Virus record (IMG/VR): IMGVR_UViG_3300047281_000067
Coordinates: 1-59,977 of that record
Direction: 5' to 3' (one strand)
Length of the DNA stretch: 59,977 nucleotides
Source: a virus
This document shows, piece after piece, positions 26,514 through 32,863 of this stretch. Numbering within the stretch: position 1 is the stretch's first letter; each line of letters opens with the position of its first letter. The translations under genes and the position numbers were made by a program. The notes beneath the pieces were generated by a model. That model saw only the letters and a program-made list of their open reading frames with translations. It searched no databases and was not told the DNA's origin.

Positions 26514-26642
26514 TCAAGAATCAAGTGGAAAGCAAGAGCCACAAAGTAAACGCTAGTCATCCTGGTTCCTCGGTGACACAATGCAGTGATACACAGCAGA
26601 AAAAAAGCGGGGTAAGAGTCCCCACGTAGAGGATGCCACTAA

Positions 26643-26671
26643 TACTAAGACAATACTGAGTAAGATGAGTA
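26643..26671 (+). repeat. 29-bp direct repeat, copy 2
   Basis: Identical to 26485-26513, 158 bases downstream, within the non-coding region. Confidence 0.9.
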
Positions 26672-26925
26672 GATGGATACGAGCCGTAGGCGACTGCGGT
26701 CATCACAGCAATGTGACAAACGATAAGCAAAGTCGGTCCAGTAGGGGTATGAAAAGTATTGTTGGCGGTGATGTTGCTGAAGGACAGAAGCTTATGACTC
26801 CACGACACTCTGTGGTGATCACAGGCGCCGTGTAATCCTTCCCTAATTTTGCGGTAGCCCCGCAGACGACTCAGTACTTGGTCGTAACATCATGTACCCA
26901 TTAGGTGAGAAGCCTATCATTATTT

Positions 26926-27000
26926 GGGGGATTGGCGTAATTGGTAACGCAGTAGCTTTGCAAGCTTCAGTCAAGAGTTCGAATCTCTTATCCTCCACCA
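26926..27000 (+). tRNA. tRNA-Ala (TGC), copy 1
   Basis: Acceptor GGGGGAT/ATCCTCC; anticodon loop TTTGCAA; T loop TTCGAAT; encoded CCA. Lacks the strong G3-U70 only if pair 3 is read differently: here G3 pairs with T70, as expected for alanine. Confidence 0.9.
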
Positions 27001-27006
27001 GAACAT

Positions 27007-27081
27007 ACTCAGTTCGACTATCGGTTAGGTCAGGATACTTTCAATTTCCAGAGAGGGGTTCGACTCCCCTACTGAGTACCA
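27007..27081 (+). tRNA. tRNA-Glu (TTC), copy 3
   Basis: Acceptor ACTCAGT/ACTGAGT, identical to copy 1; anticodon loop CTTTCAA on a stem with one T-T mismatch; encoded CCA. Probably a duplicate of the gene at 19898. Confidence 0.85.
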
Positions 27082-27089
27082 AGAATTTA

Positions 27090-27164
27090 GCGGCATTCAT
27101 ATAACGGTCATTATCTCGGATTGTCTATCCGAAGACGGGAGTTCGACTCTCCCATGTCGCGCCA
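27090..27164 (+). tRNA. tRNA-Asp (GTC), copy 1
   Basis: Acceptor GCGGCAT/ATGTCGC, discriminator G; anticodon loop TTGTCTA; encoded CCA. Confidence 0.9.
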
Positions 27165-27171
27165 AGTTTAT

Positions 27172-27249
27172 CTGTGTGTGAGAAAGTCCGGTTAATCTAC
27201 TCGCCTTGGAAGTGAGAAATCGTAGGTTCGAATCCTACTACACAGACCA
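27172..27249 (+). tRNA. tRNA-Pro (TGG)-like, copy 2
   Basis: Acceptor CTGTGTG/TACACAG with C1-G72 and discriminator A, as for proline; anticodon loop CTTGGAA (TGG, but A37 instead of the usual G37); T loop TTCGAAT; encoded CCA. Identity is less certain than for the other two proline copies. Confidence 0.7.
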
Positions 27250-27254
27250 TATAT

Positions 27255-27329
27255 GCCGTAGTAGTCCTCGGGGAGGGCAACTGATTGTCTATCAGTACCA
27301 GGCGAGTTCGAGTCTCGTCTACGGCGCCA
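27255..27329 (+). tRNA. tRNA-Asp (GTC), copy 2
   Basis: Acceptor GCCGTAG/CTACGGC, discriminator G; anticodon loop TTGTCTA; T loop TTCGAGT; encoded CCA. Confidence 0.9.
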
Positions 27330-27336
27330 AGTTTAT

Positions 27337-27412
27337 TCCTCAGTAGCTCAGTTGGTAGAGTACAGCACTGTTAATGCTGGTGTCAGTGGTTCGAGCCCAC
27401 TCTGAGGAGCCA
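27337..27412 (+). tRNA. tRNA-Asn (GTT), copy 2
   Basis: Acceptor TCCTCAG/CTGAGGA; D arm TAGCTCAGTTGGTAGAG; anticodon loop CTGTTAA; T arm AGTGG-TTCGAGC-CCACT; encoded CCA. Its D and T arms closely match the permuted tRNA body in family A element 5. Confidence 0.94.
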
Positions 27413-27417
27413 AGTTA

Positions 27418-27471
27418 AGTTGTTATAGTGAGTCGCTATGCGATAAACTTTAAGTAGAGATTATAACAACT
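27418..27471 (+). other. Intergenic hairpin
   Basis: AGTTGTTATA pairs perfectly with TATAACAACT over a 34-base loop. Sits between tRNA-Asn and family A element 3; possible processing signal. Confidence 0.55.
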
Positions 27472-27481
27472 CATTAGTTTT

Positions 27482-27545
27482 AGGATGCGTTCAGCAAATA
27501 AAAAAATTCAACTTTTAATTGAAAAATAAGCATCCTGTTGTATTA
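27482..27545 (+). ncRNA. Family A (Y-RNA-like) element 3
   Basis: Closing helix AGGATGC/GCATCCT, internal GTTCAGCAA, apical TTCAA/TTGAA stem, trailing CTGTTGTATT. Between tRNA-Asn and tRNA-Trp. Nearly the same as element 1 except for compensated bases in the closing helix. Confidence 0.77.
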
Positions 27546-27546
27546 A

Positions 27547-27620
27547 GTCTCTCTGGTGTAATGGCAGCACCGCGGTCTCCAAAACCGTCAGTCTAGGTTC
27601 GAATCCTAGGGGGGGCGCCA
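27547..27620 (+). tRNA. tRNA-Trp (CCA)
   Basis: Acceptor GTCTCTC/GGGGGGC with three G-U pairs; anticodon loop CTCCAAA; T loop TTCGAAT; discriminator G; encoded CCA. Confidence 0.9.
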
Positions 27621-27677
27621 AGTATAAAAATAAAGAGTAAGTATACATGTACTAAATATGTGTATAGCAAAGAGTTT

Positions 27678-27754
27678 GCCCCTATAGCACAATTGGTTGG
27701 TGCGTTCGACTCATAATCGAGAGGCTACTGGTTCAAGTCCAGTTGGGGGCACCA
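27678..27754 (+). tRNA. tRNA-Met (CAT), copy 2
   Basis: Acceptor GCCCCTA/TGGGGGC; anticodon loop CTCATAA; T loop TTCAAGT; encoded CCA. Could be an AUA-reading isoleucine tRNA if C34 is modified to lysidine. Confidence 0.9.
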
Positions 27755-27760
27755 AGTTAA

Positions 27761-27834
27761 GCGGGATTCGTAAAATGGCATTACCTTAGATTTCCAATCT
27801 AAAGTCAACAGTTCGATTCTGTTATCCCGCTCCA
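27761..27834 (+). tRNA. tRNA-Gly (TCC)
   Basis: Acceptor GCGGGAT/ATCCCGC, discriminator T; anticodon loop TTTCCAA; encoded CCA. Confidence 0.93.
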
Positions 27835-27907
27835 GAGTTAAGATGTTACCCATTTGGGTTGATGTCAATGAATAAAAGTAGTATAATAACTACTAGTTAG
27901 AAACAAT

Positions 27908-27991
27908 GCGAGAGTGGTGGAACGGTATACACAGCAGACTTAAAATCTGCCGCCTAACAGCTTGCGGGTTCGAATCCCGCCTCTCGCACCA
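27908..27991 (+). tRNA. tRNA-Leu (TAA)
   Basis: Acceptor GCGAGAG/CTCTCGC; anticodon loop CTTAAAA; class II variable arm; T loop TTCGAAT; encoded CCA. Confidence 0.94.
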
Positions 27992-27997
27992 AGAATC

Positions 27998-28089
27998 GGA
28001 AGCGTGGCCGAGTGGCCGAAGGCAACTCCTTGCTAAGGAGTCGACCCCTTTAAACGGGTCCGTGAGTTCGAATCTCACCGCTTCCTCCA
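27998..28089 (+). tRNA. tRNA-Ser (GCT)
   Basis: Acceptor GGAAGCG/CGCTTCC; anticodon loop TTGCTAA; long variable arm; T loop TTCGAAT; encoded CCA. Confidence 0.94.
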
Positions 28090-28121
28090 AACACTCACAA
28101 TCATTAACACAAGGAAACACA

Positions 28122-28286
28122 ATGAAACCCACAAAGACTTTCAAACTGACAAAACGTACAAAGACAATCATGGCTCTAATTGGCTTTGCCGATCAAAGCC
28201 AGCGCAATGCGTTCAAGAATATGATGGTTCAAGCGCAGTTGGCCAGTGAAGTACGACCAGCAAAAGATAAGTCAGATCGTAAGTAA
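28122..28286 (+). CDS. Small basic protein, 54 aa
   Basis: Starts MKPTKTFKLTKRTKTIMALI behind AAGGAA and ends in KDKSDRK. Strongly basic; contains ALIGFADQSQRNAFKNMM, a likely helix. Sits between tRNA genes. Could bind nucleic acid, but no family recognised. Confidence 0.7.
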   Translation: MKPTKTFKLTKRTKTIMALIGFADQSQRNAFKNMMVQAQLASEVRPAKDKSDRK

Positions 28287-28292
28287 ATAAAT

Positions 28293-28368
28293 GTACGTGT
28301 GTCCTGAATGGTTAGGGAGCGGATTGCAAATCCGTATTATGCAGGTTCGAGTCCTGTCACGTACTCCA
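28293..28368 (+). tRNA. tRNA-Cys (GCA)
   Basis: Acceptor GTACGTG/CACGTAC, discriminator T as for cysteine; anticodon loop TTGCAAA; encoded CCA. Confidence 0.92.
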
Positions 28369-28375
28369 AATAAAC

Positions 28376-28451
28376 ACCAAGATAGCTCAGATGGTAGAGC
28401 AGTGGCCTGAAAAGTCATGTGTCGCAGGTTCGATCCCTGCTCTCGGTACCA
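28376..28451 (+). tRNA. tRNA-Phe (GAA)
   Basis: Acceptor ACCAAGA/TCTCGGT with one A-C mismatch; anticodon loop CTGAAAA; T loop TTCGATC; encoded CCA. Confidence 0.9.
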
Positions 28452-28456
28452 AATAA

Positions 28457-28530
28457 GCCCTGTTAGTTAAGTGGTAGAACACGTGTTTTGTAATCACGGG
28501 ATGGCAGTTCGATTCTGTCACGGGGCACCA
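28457..28530 (+). tRNA. tRNA-Thr (TGT), copy 2
   Basis: Acceptor GCCCTGT/ACGGGGC; anticodon loop TTTGTAA; T loop TTCGATT; encoded CCA. Confidence 0.9.
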
Positions 28531-28727
28531 AGTTTTGAGAACCTGTAGCTTACTGCCTAGAGTAGTAAGTAACCGAAAGGGTAAGATAGAGCTATGTTAG
28601 ATACATAGGCAGGAATCTCGATTAAGTTTAGTAAGACACGCGGGTTGACCACAACGACACGCATCAAGGTAAGGTGTCTGAAGTGTAAGTAGCAGGTTTG
28701 GTCATGCTTACATACGAAAAAGTTTTT
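28531..28727 (+). other. Non-coding spacer with hairpin potential
   Basis: No gene or clear tRNA. CTTACT near 28548 can pair with AGTAAG near 28563, and CCTG near 28541 with CAGG near 28610. Possibly another unrecognised RNA in the tRNA transcript. Confidence 0.35.
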
Positions 28728-28801
28728 CTCGGTATAGTGAAATGGTATCACTCGACGTTTGGGACGTTGGAGCGTAGGTTCGATTCCTGCTACCGAGACC
28801 A
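28728..28801 (+). tRNA. tRNA-Pro (TGG), copy 3
   Basis: Acceptor CTCGGTA/TACCGAG with C1-G72; anticodon loop TTTGGGA; T loop TTCGATT; the encoded CCA is shared with the next family B hairpin. Confidence 0.93.
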
Positions 28802-28878
28802 TATTAAAACACACTAGTTCTTAGGGTTGTTCCGAAGATAATTATCTCCAATGGAGTCCTAGTATGTTTTAATATGGT
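28798..28878 (+). ncRNA. Family B long hairpin 6
   Basis: CCATATTAAAACACACTAG pairs with CTAGTATGTTTTAATATGG (19 bp, one mismatch). It begins in the CCA of tRNA-Pro. Insert of about 40 bases with a small GATAATTATC palindrome. Confidence 0.8.
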
Positions 28879-29048
28879 AAATGTAGGCACCAACCTACTG
28901 CTAGGGTACGTCCCCGGTTTAATCTTTCTGAGCGATAAAGTAGCCGCTGTAAGCAATACACCTTCTCCGCACGAAATGGATGGTTACCATGGAAGGCGAA
29001 CGACTGAAAAAGAGAAAAAGCGAAAGAAAGTCAGAGATTGGTACTGAC
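28879..29048 (+). other. Non-coding segment between family B hairpins 6 and 7
   Basis: No gene seen. Ends ...TATGGT and ACACCATA could pair across the segment. Includes TAGG-caccaa-CCTA near 28884. Purine-rich 3' half. Confidence 0.35.
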
Positions 29049-29157
29049 ACCATATTGAAGTACATTGTGGAGAGCACTGTGTAGACTGAGAAGGTTTGAT
29101 TCCGACTCACTACATCACTCGGTATCCTGCGGCCGCAACAGTGTATTTCAATATGGT
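29049..29157 (+). ncRNA. Family B long hairpin 7 with T-loop-like insert
   Basis: CCATATTGAAGTACATTGT pairs with ACAGTGTATTTCAATATGG. The insert contains GTAG...CTAC and GAG...CTC stems around GG-TTTGATT-CC, which resembles a T arm. Confidence 0.77.
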
Positions 29158-29174
29158 AATAACCAACAAGTTTT

Positions 29175-29392
29175 GTAAGTGTTAGCAAGAGAAAGTCACG
29201 CTATGTACTATTCTTCGAAGGTGGTACAGAAGTAAAAGGTCAAGTGGGTTCAACTCCCAGCCGCGCTCTTAAAGTGAAAGCGGCGCAGATTGGTTGCCGG
29301 TGCTGGACAAAGTATTCCAAGTAACATACCGCTCCCGTCCGGACTAGTTAAATCGGGAGAAGCGTTGAGATACAAGCGGCTCAACTACTTAC
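29175..29392 (+). ncRNA. Putative larger Y-like RNA with permuted tRNA-like module
   Basis: GTAAGT pairs with ACTTAC at the ends, and GTTAGCAAG follows the 5' strand, resembling family A. Inside, a T arm (TGGG-TTCAACT-CCCA, about 29245-29259) is followed by GCCGC (29260-29264), a 15-base loop, GCGGC (29280-29284) and a D-arm-like GCA...TTGC. This T-acceptor-D order is a permuted tRNA, as in element 5. Confidence 0.5.
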
Positions 29393-29403
29393 AGATTCAA
29401 TTT

Positions 29404-29467
29404 AGGATGCCTACTGCAAACATAAAACTTTCACTGTAAATGAAAAAAATGTGCATCCTGTTATATT
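29404..29467 (+). ncRNA. Family A (Y-RNA-like) element 4
   Basis: Closing helix AGGATGC/GCATCCT; internal motif CTACTGCAAAC; apical TTTCA/TGAAA stem; trailing CTGTTATATT. Ten bases before element 5. Confidence 0.75.
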
Positions 29468-29476
29468 ATCGGTTTT

Positions 29477-29599
29477 AGGATACATTCAGCAACACTTAAT
29501 ATCAAGCAGTATGTCAGTGGTTCGAATCCACTCCGAGGCGAAAGCTAAGGTAGCTCAGTTGGTAGAGCAACAGCCAATAAAAAGCGTATCCTGTTATAT
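29477..29599 (+). ncRNA. Family A element 5: Y-like RNA enclosing a circularly permuted tRNA
   Basis: Closing helix AGGATAC/GTATCCT, internal ATTCAGCAAC, trailing CTGTTATAT. Inside, in order: GCAGT, variable-like ATGTC, T arm AGTGG-TTCGAAT-CCACT, acceptor 3' strand CCGAGGC, GAAA tetraloop, acceptor 5' strand GCTAAGG, TA, D arm GCTCAGTTGGTAGAGC, and ACAGC that can pair back with GCAGT as the anticodon stem. This is a complete tRNA opened at the anticodon and closed at the acceptor. D and T arms match tRNA-Asn at 27337. Confidence 0.85.
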
Positions 29600-29601
29600 A
29601 A

Positions 29602-29676
29602 GCTCGTTTAGCACAGCGGTAGTGCGCTATCTCGACAAGATAGAGGTCAAAAGTTCAAATCTTTTAACGAGTACCA
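29602..29676 (+). tRNA. tRNA-Val (GAC) with C33
   Basis: Acceptor GCTCGTT/AACGAGT; anticodon loop TCGACAA, so position 33 is C rather than the near-universal T; T loop TTCAAAT; encoded CCA. Confidence 0.85.
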
Positions 29677-29694
29677 ATCAACATAAGGAATTAT

Positions 29695-29868
29695 ATGAGC
29701 AAAGGCGACCGCCCAAGAAAACCCACAATTCCATTAGTGGAATTTAATAGCAAACTAGATACGATCTTCGGTGTAAAGCCGCCGAAAGAGCGATGGGTTG
29801 CTCCTCCCCTCCCAGTAGATGAACCAGTTGTAAAGAAAAACATCTGGGCATCTGATAAAGAAGTTTAA
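29695..29868 (+). CDS. Small MSKG-type phage protein, 57 aa
   Basis: Starts MSKGDRPRKPTIPLVEFNSK with LDTIFGVKPPKERW after it. Paralogue of the 53-aa protein at 37141 (MSKGSTPRPISVSNQEYSQR, WDAIF). Short proteins with this start occur in many large phages. Function unknown. Preceded by AAGGAA. Confidence 0.72.
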   Translation: MSKGDRPRKPTIPLVEFNSKLDTIFGVKPPKERWVAPPLPVDEPVVKKNIWASDKEV

Positions 29869-29968
29869 TAAAGAAAGACTATATGAAGCGAAGTTCAGCT
29901 AAACTATAGTGTCCCTTGGATCTCCGTATGGTCTAGGGTGGCACGTAAAAGAAAACTAATACGAACAC
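29869..29968 (+). other. Short non-coding spacer with hairpins
   Basis: ACTATA/TATAGT (29879-29919) and GTG-CCCT/AGGG-CAC (29918-29944) are visible. GAAGTTCAGC inside the first hairpin weakly resembles the family A motif but the closing helix is different. Confidence 0.35.
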
Positions 29969-30043
29969 CCATGCTAAACTTTAGTGGTGAAGTAACCGGC
30001 TCTTAACCGGAGGAACAGAGTTCGAGTCTCTGAGCATGGACCA
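29969..30043 (+). tRNA. tRNA-Lys (CTT)
   Basis: Acceptor CCATGCT/AGCATGG; anticodon loop CTCTTAA; T loop TTCGAGT; encoded CCA. Confidence 0.88.
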
Positions 30044-30045
30044 TA

Positions 30046-30120
30046 CGGGGTATAATTCAATGGTTAGAATAGTCGGCTTTTAACCGATCTATCACGGTTC
30101 GAGTCCGTGTGCCCCGACCA
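30046..30120 (+). tRNA. tRNA-Lys (TTT)
   Basis: Acceptor CGGGGTA/TGCCCCG; anticodon loop CTTTTAA; T loop TTCGAGT; encoded CCA shared with the next hairpin. Confidence 0.9.
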
Positions 30121-30206
30121 TAAGCAAGCACATTATTTAAAAAGGAACGCAAGTTCTAGGCATAGCCAATGGCATCGTAACGGTGGGTAGTGTGCTTACT
30201 TATGGT
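30117..30206 (+). ncRNA. Family B long hairpin 8 (most diverged arms)
   Basis: CCATAAGCAAGCACATTA pairs with TAGTGTGCTTACTTATGG. The usual ATTAAAAC core is changed to AAGCAAGC on one side and its partner is changed to match, direct evidence of selection on pairing. Begins in the CCA of tRNA-Lys. Confidence 0.8.
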
Positions 30207-30228
30207 AACAACAAGATAAGAGAAAAAT

Positions 30229-30477
30229 ATGTTTAAAGTTTATTATACTGATCCAATCACTGATTCCTCTCATGCTCACAATGTTGCTTCATTGAATGAA
30301 GCACTACGCCATACAGAAGGGTTTCGCAAACTAGGCATGACCTTTGTTACTATGGTAGCAGAGGATCCAAATCAAGTTGGTAAGTCTGGCGTTGATTCAA
30401 TCGTAGATGGCAAGTGTCCGGACGGCGTTGCTTACGATTGGAATAAGTCCAGTCGCATTGGCGCAACAAGACGATAA
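30229..30477 (+). CDS. Hypothetical protein, 82 aa
   Basis: Starts MFKVYYTDPITDSSHAHNVA and has an alternating strand/helix pattern (ALRHTEGFRKLGMTFVTMV). Small phage proteins of this type are common. No function assigned. Follows hairpin 8 by 22 bases. Confidence 0.65.
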   Translation: MFKVYYTDPITDSSHAHNVASLNEALRHTEGFRKLGMTFVTMVAEDPNQVGKSGVDSIVDGKCPDGVAYDWNKSSRIGATRR

Positions 30478-30491
30478 CGATAAATAATTTC

Positions 30492-31835
30492 ATGCCTAAT
30501 AAAAATATATTTTGTTCTAGTCCATGGTTACATATTAAAATTGACTACGATGGAAGATTTGTTCCGTGTCGATGGCAGTCAACAATCAATCCTGAAGTTG
30601 ATTCTAGCAATTTACGCTCAATGAGTATCTTAGAATTTTACAATTCATCTAGAATGAACCAGTTTAGAAGCAATCTTTTAGAAGGTTCTGACCTAACTGA
30701 ATGTTCTTCATGTAAGTATGAAGATTCATTCGAAAAGGTAAGTGGTAGATTAAAACAGTTATATCGCAGTGGTATTGCTATCGAATCATTTGATCGAGAC
30801 TTTTCAAAAAGTCATCACTATGAATTGTTTAACTACAGTACTGATAACAATGGTCAAACTAATGCCTACCCGTACGATTTTCAAATTAATTTGAGTAATG
30901 TGTGTAATAGTGCTTGTATTATGTGTGCTCCGCATTTTAGTACTCGTCTAGTTCAAGATTATCAGAAACTATCAAAATTCGCCCCGGTATTATTTAAACA
31001 ACCAAAAAAAATTAATTGTTGGGCAGATGATCCTTCACTCGTCGAAAAATTTATACGTGATATTAAAGAATTACCGTACATTGATTATATACATTTGTTG
31101 GGCGGTGAAACTCTCTTATTAGAAAGTTTTTACACAATATGTGATGCATTGATTGAATCCGGACTATCAAAAACTATTTATTTAGGTACTACTACTAATT
31201 TAACAGTGTATTCACCTAAAATTGAAAATATTGTTACTAAGTTCTCTAAATTTCACTTAGGATTGAGTATTGAATCAGTTAATCCGTTGAATGATTATAT
31301 TAGATATCCGTCTAAGATCACTGGCATATTAGAAAATTTATCAAAATATTTATCCCTAAGAGATAAATATCCGGACAAACTACACATGTCATTGCGCATC
31401 ACTCCTAATATTTTTAGTATTTTTTATATTGATGAAGTTATACAATATATGTGTGATAATGACATAACTGGCGAAAGTTGTAATATATTGATTCGTCCTG
31501 AATGTTTGCGAATGGAATTAATGCCGGAAAATATACGATTGCTCACTATTGAAAAACTTAACGCAGTGATTAACAAAAATGAATTGTCTCGGGCCAAAGT
31601 AGTAAATATTCGAGACAATAATCTAACGCGAGAAGTGATTTCCACTATTGCGTTCACATACGTTGATTTCTTAGAAAATCTAGTTCTACCGTCGGACGGT
31701 GAAAAACAACGACATGATCTAGTAACATTCCTTCATGGATTTGAGTCTATAAGAGGAAATTCAATATTAGACTATGCCCCGGAGTATGAAACATTTCTAA
31801 AAGCATATGGTTATACGCGCCCACTTGACATTTAA
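30492..31835 (+). CDS. Radical SAM protein (SPASM/Twitch type), 447 aa
   Basis: An auxiliary-type N-terminus (FCSSPWLHIKIDYDGRFVPC, then LTECSSCKYE) precedes the radical SAM core with NLSNVCNSACIMCAPHFSTR (CxxxCxxC, near residue 138) and LLGGETLL. The placement of extra cysteines before the core suggests an additional cluster. Family members modify peptides, tRNA or sugars. No small peptide substrate gene is obvious next door. Its stop codon falls in the next promoter -35 region. Confidence 0.85.
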   Translation: MPNKNIFCSSPWLHIKIDYDGRFVPCRWQSTINPEVDSSNLRSMSILEFYNSSRMNQFRSNLLEGSDLTECSSCKYEDSFEKVSGRLKQLYRSGIAIESFDRDFSKSHHYELFNYSTDNNGQTNAYPYDFQINLSNVCNSACIMCAPHFSTRLVQDYQKLSKFAPVLFKQPKKINCWADDPSLVEKFIRDIKELPYIDYIHLLGGETLLLESFYTICDALIESGLSKTIYLGTTTNLTVYSPKIENIVTKFSKFHLGLSIESVNPLNDYIRYPSKITGILENLSKYLSLRDKYPDKLHMSLRITPNIFSIFYIDEVIQYMCDNDITGESCNILIRPECLRMELMPENIRLLTIEKLNAVINKNELSRAKVVNIRDNNLTREVISTIAFTYVDFLENLVLPSDGEKQRHDLVTFLHGFESIRGNSILDYAPEYETFLKAYGYTRPLDI

Positions 31836-31853
31836 TGCGAATGCTGCTATAAT
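31825..31853 (+). promoter_or_regulatory. Sigma-70-type promoter
   Basis: TTGACA, 17-base spacer, TATAAT, overlapping the 3' end of the radical SAM gene. Confidence 0.85.
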
Positions 31854-31909
31854 AGACACATACGATAAGAAAGCAACTTCTAATCAGTTTGAAAGAACAG
31901 AAAAAGAGG

Positions 31910-31938
31910 TTGACATTTAATCAAAACGGTGTTATAAT
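31910..31938 (+). promoter_or_regulatory. Sigma-70-type promoter
   Basis: TTGACA, 17-base spacer, TATAAT. Its spacer shares TTAATCAAAACGGTG with the promoters at 25427 and 32123. Drives the 54-aa membrane protein gene. Confidence 0.85.
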
Positions 31939-31968
31939 TAATACTTAGACAGCAGCAAGTGAGAAACA

Positions 31969-32133
31969 ATGACAACTTCAACTAAAGTAATACAAGTTTG
32001 TAAAGAGAACAAAGTTCTTAAATTCATTACAACCCGTTTATTTGTAATCATTCTTGGGCTGTTGATTATCAGTAAAGGATTGGTTAATCCAACTAAAATG
32101 TTGGCTCAACTTGAAAATTCACTTGACAATTAA
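31969..32133 (+). CDS. Small membrane protein, 54 aa
   Basis: Starts MTTSTKVIQVCKENKV and has one membrane helix, TRLFVIILGLLIISKGLV (about residues 22-39). The stop TAA lies within the following promoter. Function unknown. Confidence 0.65.
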   Translation: MTTSTKVIQVCKENKVLKFITTRLFVIILGLLIISKGLVNPTKMLAQLENSLDN

Positions 32134-32151
32134 TCAAAACGGTGTTATAAT
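32123..32151 (+). promoter_or_regulatory. Promoter for tRNA-Ile and the family B array
   Basis: TTGACA, 17-base spacer, TATAAT. It overlaps the end of the small membrane protein gene and is the last promoter before twelve family B hairpins, so it probably drives the array. Confidence 0.85.
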
Positions 32152-32216
32152 AGACACATAGCAGAAAATGATAGAGTTAACTGCTAAACGATCTTTAAAA
32201 AGTTAGAAAATAATTT

Positions 32217-32291
32217 ACCCGGATAGCTCAGTGGTAGAGCAGTACCTTGATAAGGTATTGGTCGCAAGTTCAAATCTTGCTCCGGGTACCA
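32217..32291 (+). tRNA. tRNA-Ile (GAT), copy 2
   Basis: Acceptor ACCCGGA/TCCGGGT; anticodon loop TTGATAA; T loop TTCAAAT; encoded CCA shared with the next hairpin. Confidence 0.94.
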
Positions 32292-32376
32292 TATTGAAAT
32301 GCATTAGATACCTTTTAACATACGTTCGCCCGGCGCTCTTGTATGTTAGATACCTTTTAGTGTGTTTCAATATGGT
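32288..32376 (+). ncRNA. Family B long hairpin 9
   Basis: CCATATTGAAATGCATT pairs with AGTGTGTTTCAATATGG. Inside, AGATACCTTTT occurs as a direct repeat on both sides of an AACATAC/GTATGTT stem. Confidence 0.8.
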
Positions 32377-32497
32377 AACAAAGGAGTAATTACCCTTAGC
32401 CAGAATCGGAATTGATCATCCGATAACCTCGCACTCTTCTAGTGGTCAGGAAGCCCTTTGGGAAACGTTGGTTCGATTCCAACATGCAATGAGGTTG
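32377..32497 (+). pseudogene. tRNA-like segment between hairpins 9 and 10
   Basis: ATATGGTAAC at its left edge pairs over 10 bp with GTTGCTATAT at its right edge. Inside, AACCTC/GAGGTT closes a tRNA-like body with a T arm GTTGG-TTCGATT-CCAAC and a D-like TAGTGGTCAGGA. The anticodon arm is not functional. A degenerate or repurposed tRNA. Confidence 0.5.
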
Positions 32498-32576
32498 CTA
32501 TATTAAAGTACATTCGATCAGCAACCGTTTCGCACTGCTTTCGGTCAATGTTTTAGTGAATGTACTTTAATATGGT
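32498..32576 (+). ncRNA. Family B long hairpin 10
   Basis: CTATATTAAAGTACATTC pairs with GAATGTACTTTAATATGG. The loop starts with GATCAGCAACC, which resembles the family A motif. Confidence 0.8.
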
Positions 32577-32647
32577 AAGTTGATTGAATCGTGGTTAACT
32601 CCACCAGACCGAAACGTCTAGAGCGTGTCGAAGTAAGATTCCAGCTG

Positions 32648-32725
32648 CCATATTAAAACATATTTCGTGTTAGGGGTAAGCCGTATAACGTTTTCGGACA
32701 CGGGTCAAGTATGTTTCAATATGGT
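32648..32725 (+). ncRNA. Family B long hairpin 11
   Basis: CCATATTAAAACATATTT pairs with AAGTATGTTTCAATATGG; inner stem CGTGT/ACACG. Confidence 0.8.
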
Positions 32726-32790
32726 GATAGCTTAGTAGGAGAGTGCAGCGTTGTCGCGCTGCGGGCATAGGTGCAAATCCTGTTCACTGT
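32719..32790 (+). ncRNA. tRNA-like RNA overlapping hairpin 11
   Basis: ATGGTGA, partly in the hairpin 3' arm, pairs with TCACTGT (wobbles). D arm AGCTTAGTAGGAGAGT and a T arm with loop TGCAAAT are recognisable. The anticodon arm GCAGCG/CGCTGC has a non-standard loop and CCA is absent. Confidence 0.45.
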
Positions 32791-32863
32791 TTAGGTTCCG
32801 GTGTAAGGTCATTCCTTACCGTAAACGTCAGCGTTAGGCGTGACATCCTTGAAGAGACAGGGG

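Larger units (their letters stand above)
26258..26925 (+). ncRNA. Candidate large structured RNA(s), about 670 nt
   Basis: No convincing gene lies here. Long- and short-range pairings are visible: GTCGGT near 26268 with ACCGAC near 26450; TTATGAG/CTCATAA near 26289-26309; GGAC/GTCC; GGGG/CCCC near 26614; CATCCT near 26558 with AGGATG near 26630. A 29-bp direct repeat occurs twice. Phages often carry large ornate RNAs (GOLLD, ROOL) next to tRNA genes; I cannot tell whether this belongs to either class. Confidence 0.45.

Noticed and set aside
27172-27249. tRNA-Ser (GGA) reading of this gene
   Set aside because: The variable region is only five bases and the best stem gives loop CTTGGAA, which reads TGG; C1-G72 also favours proline.
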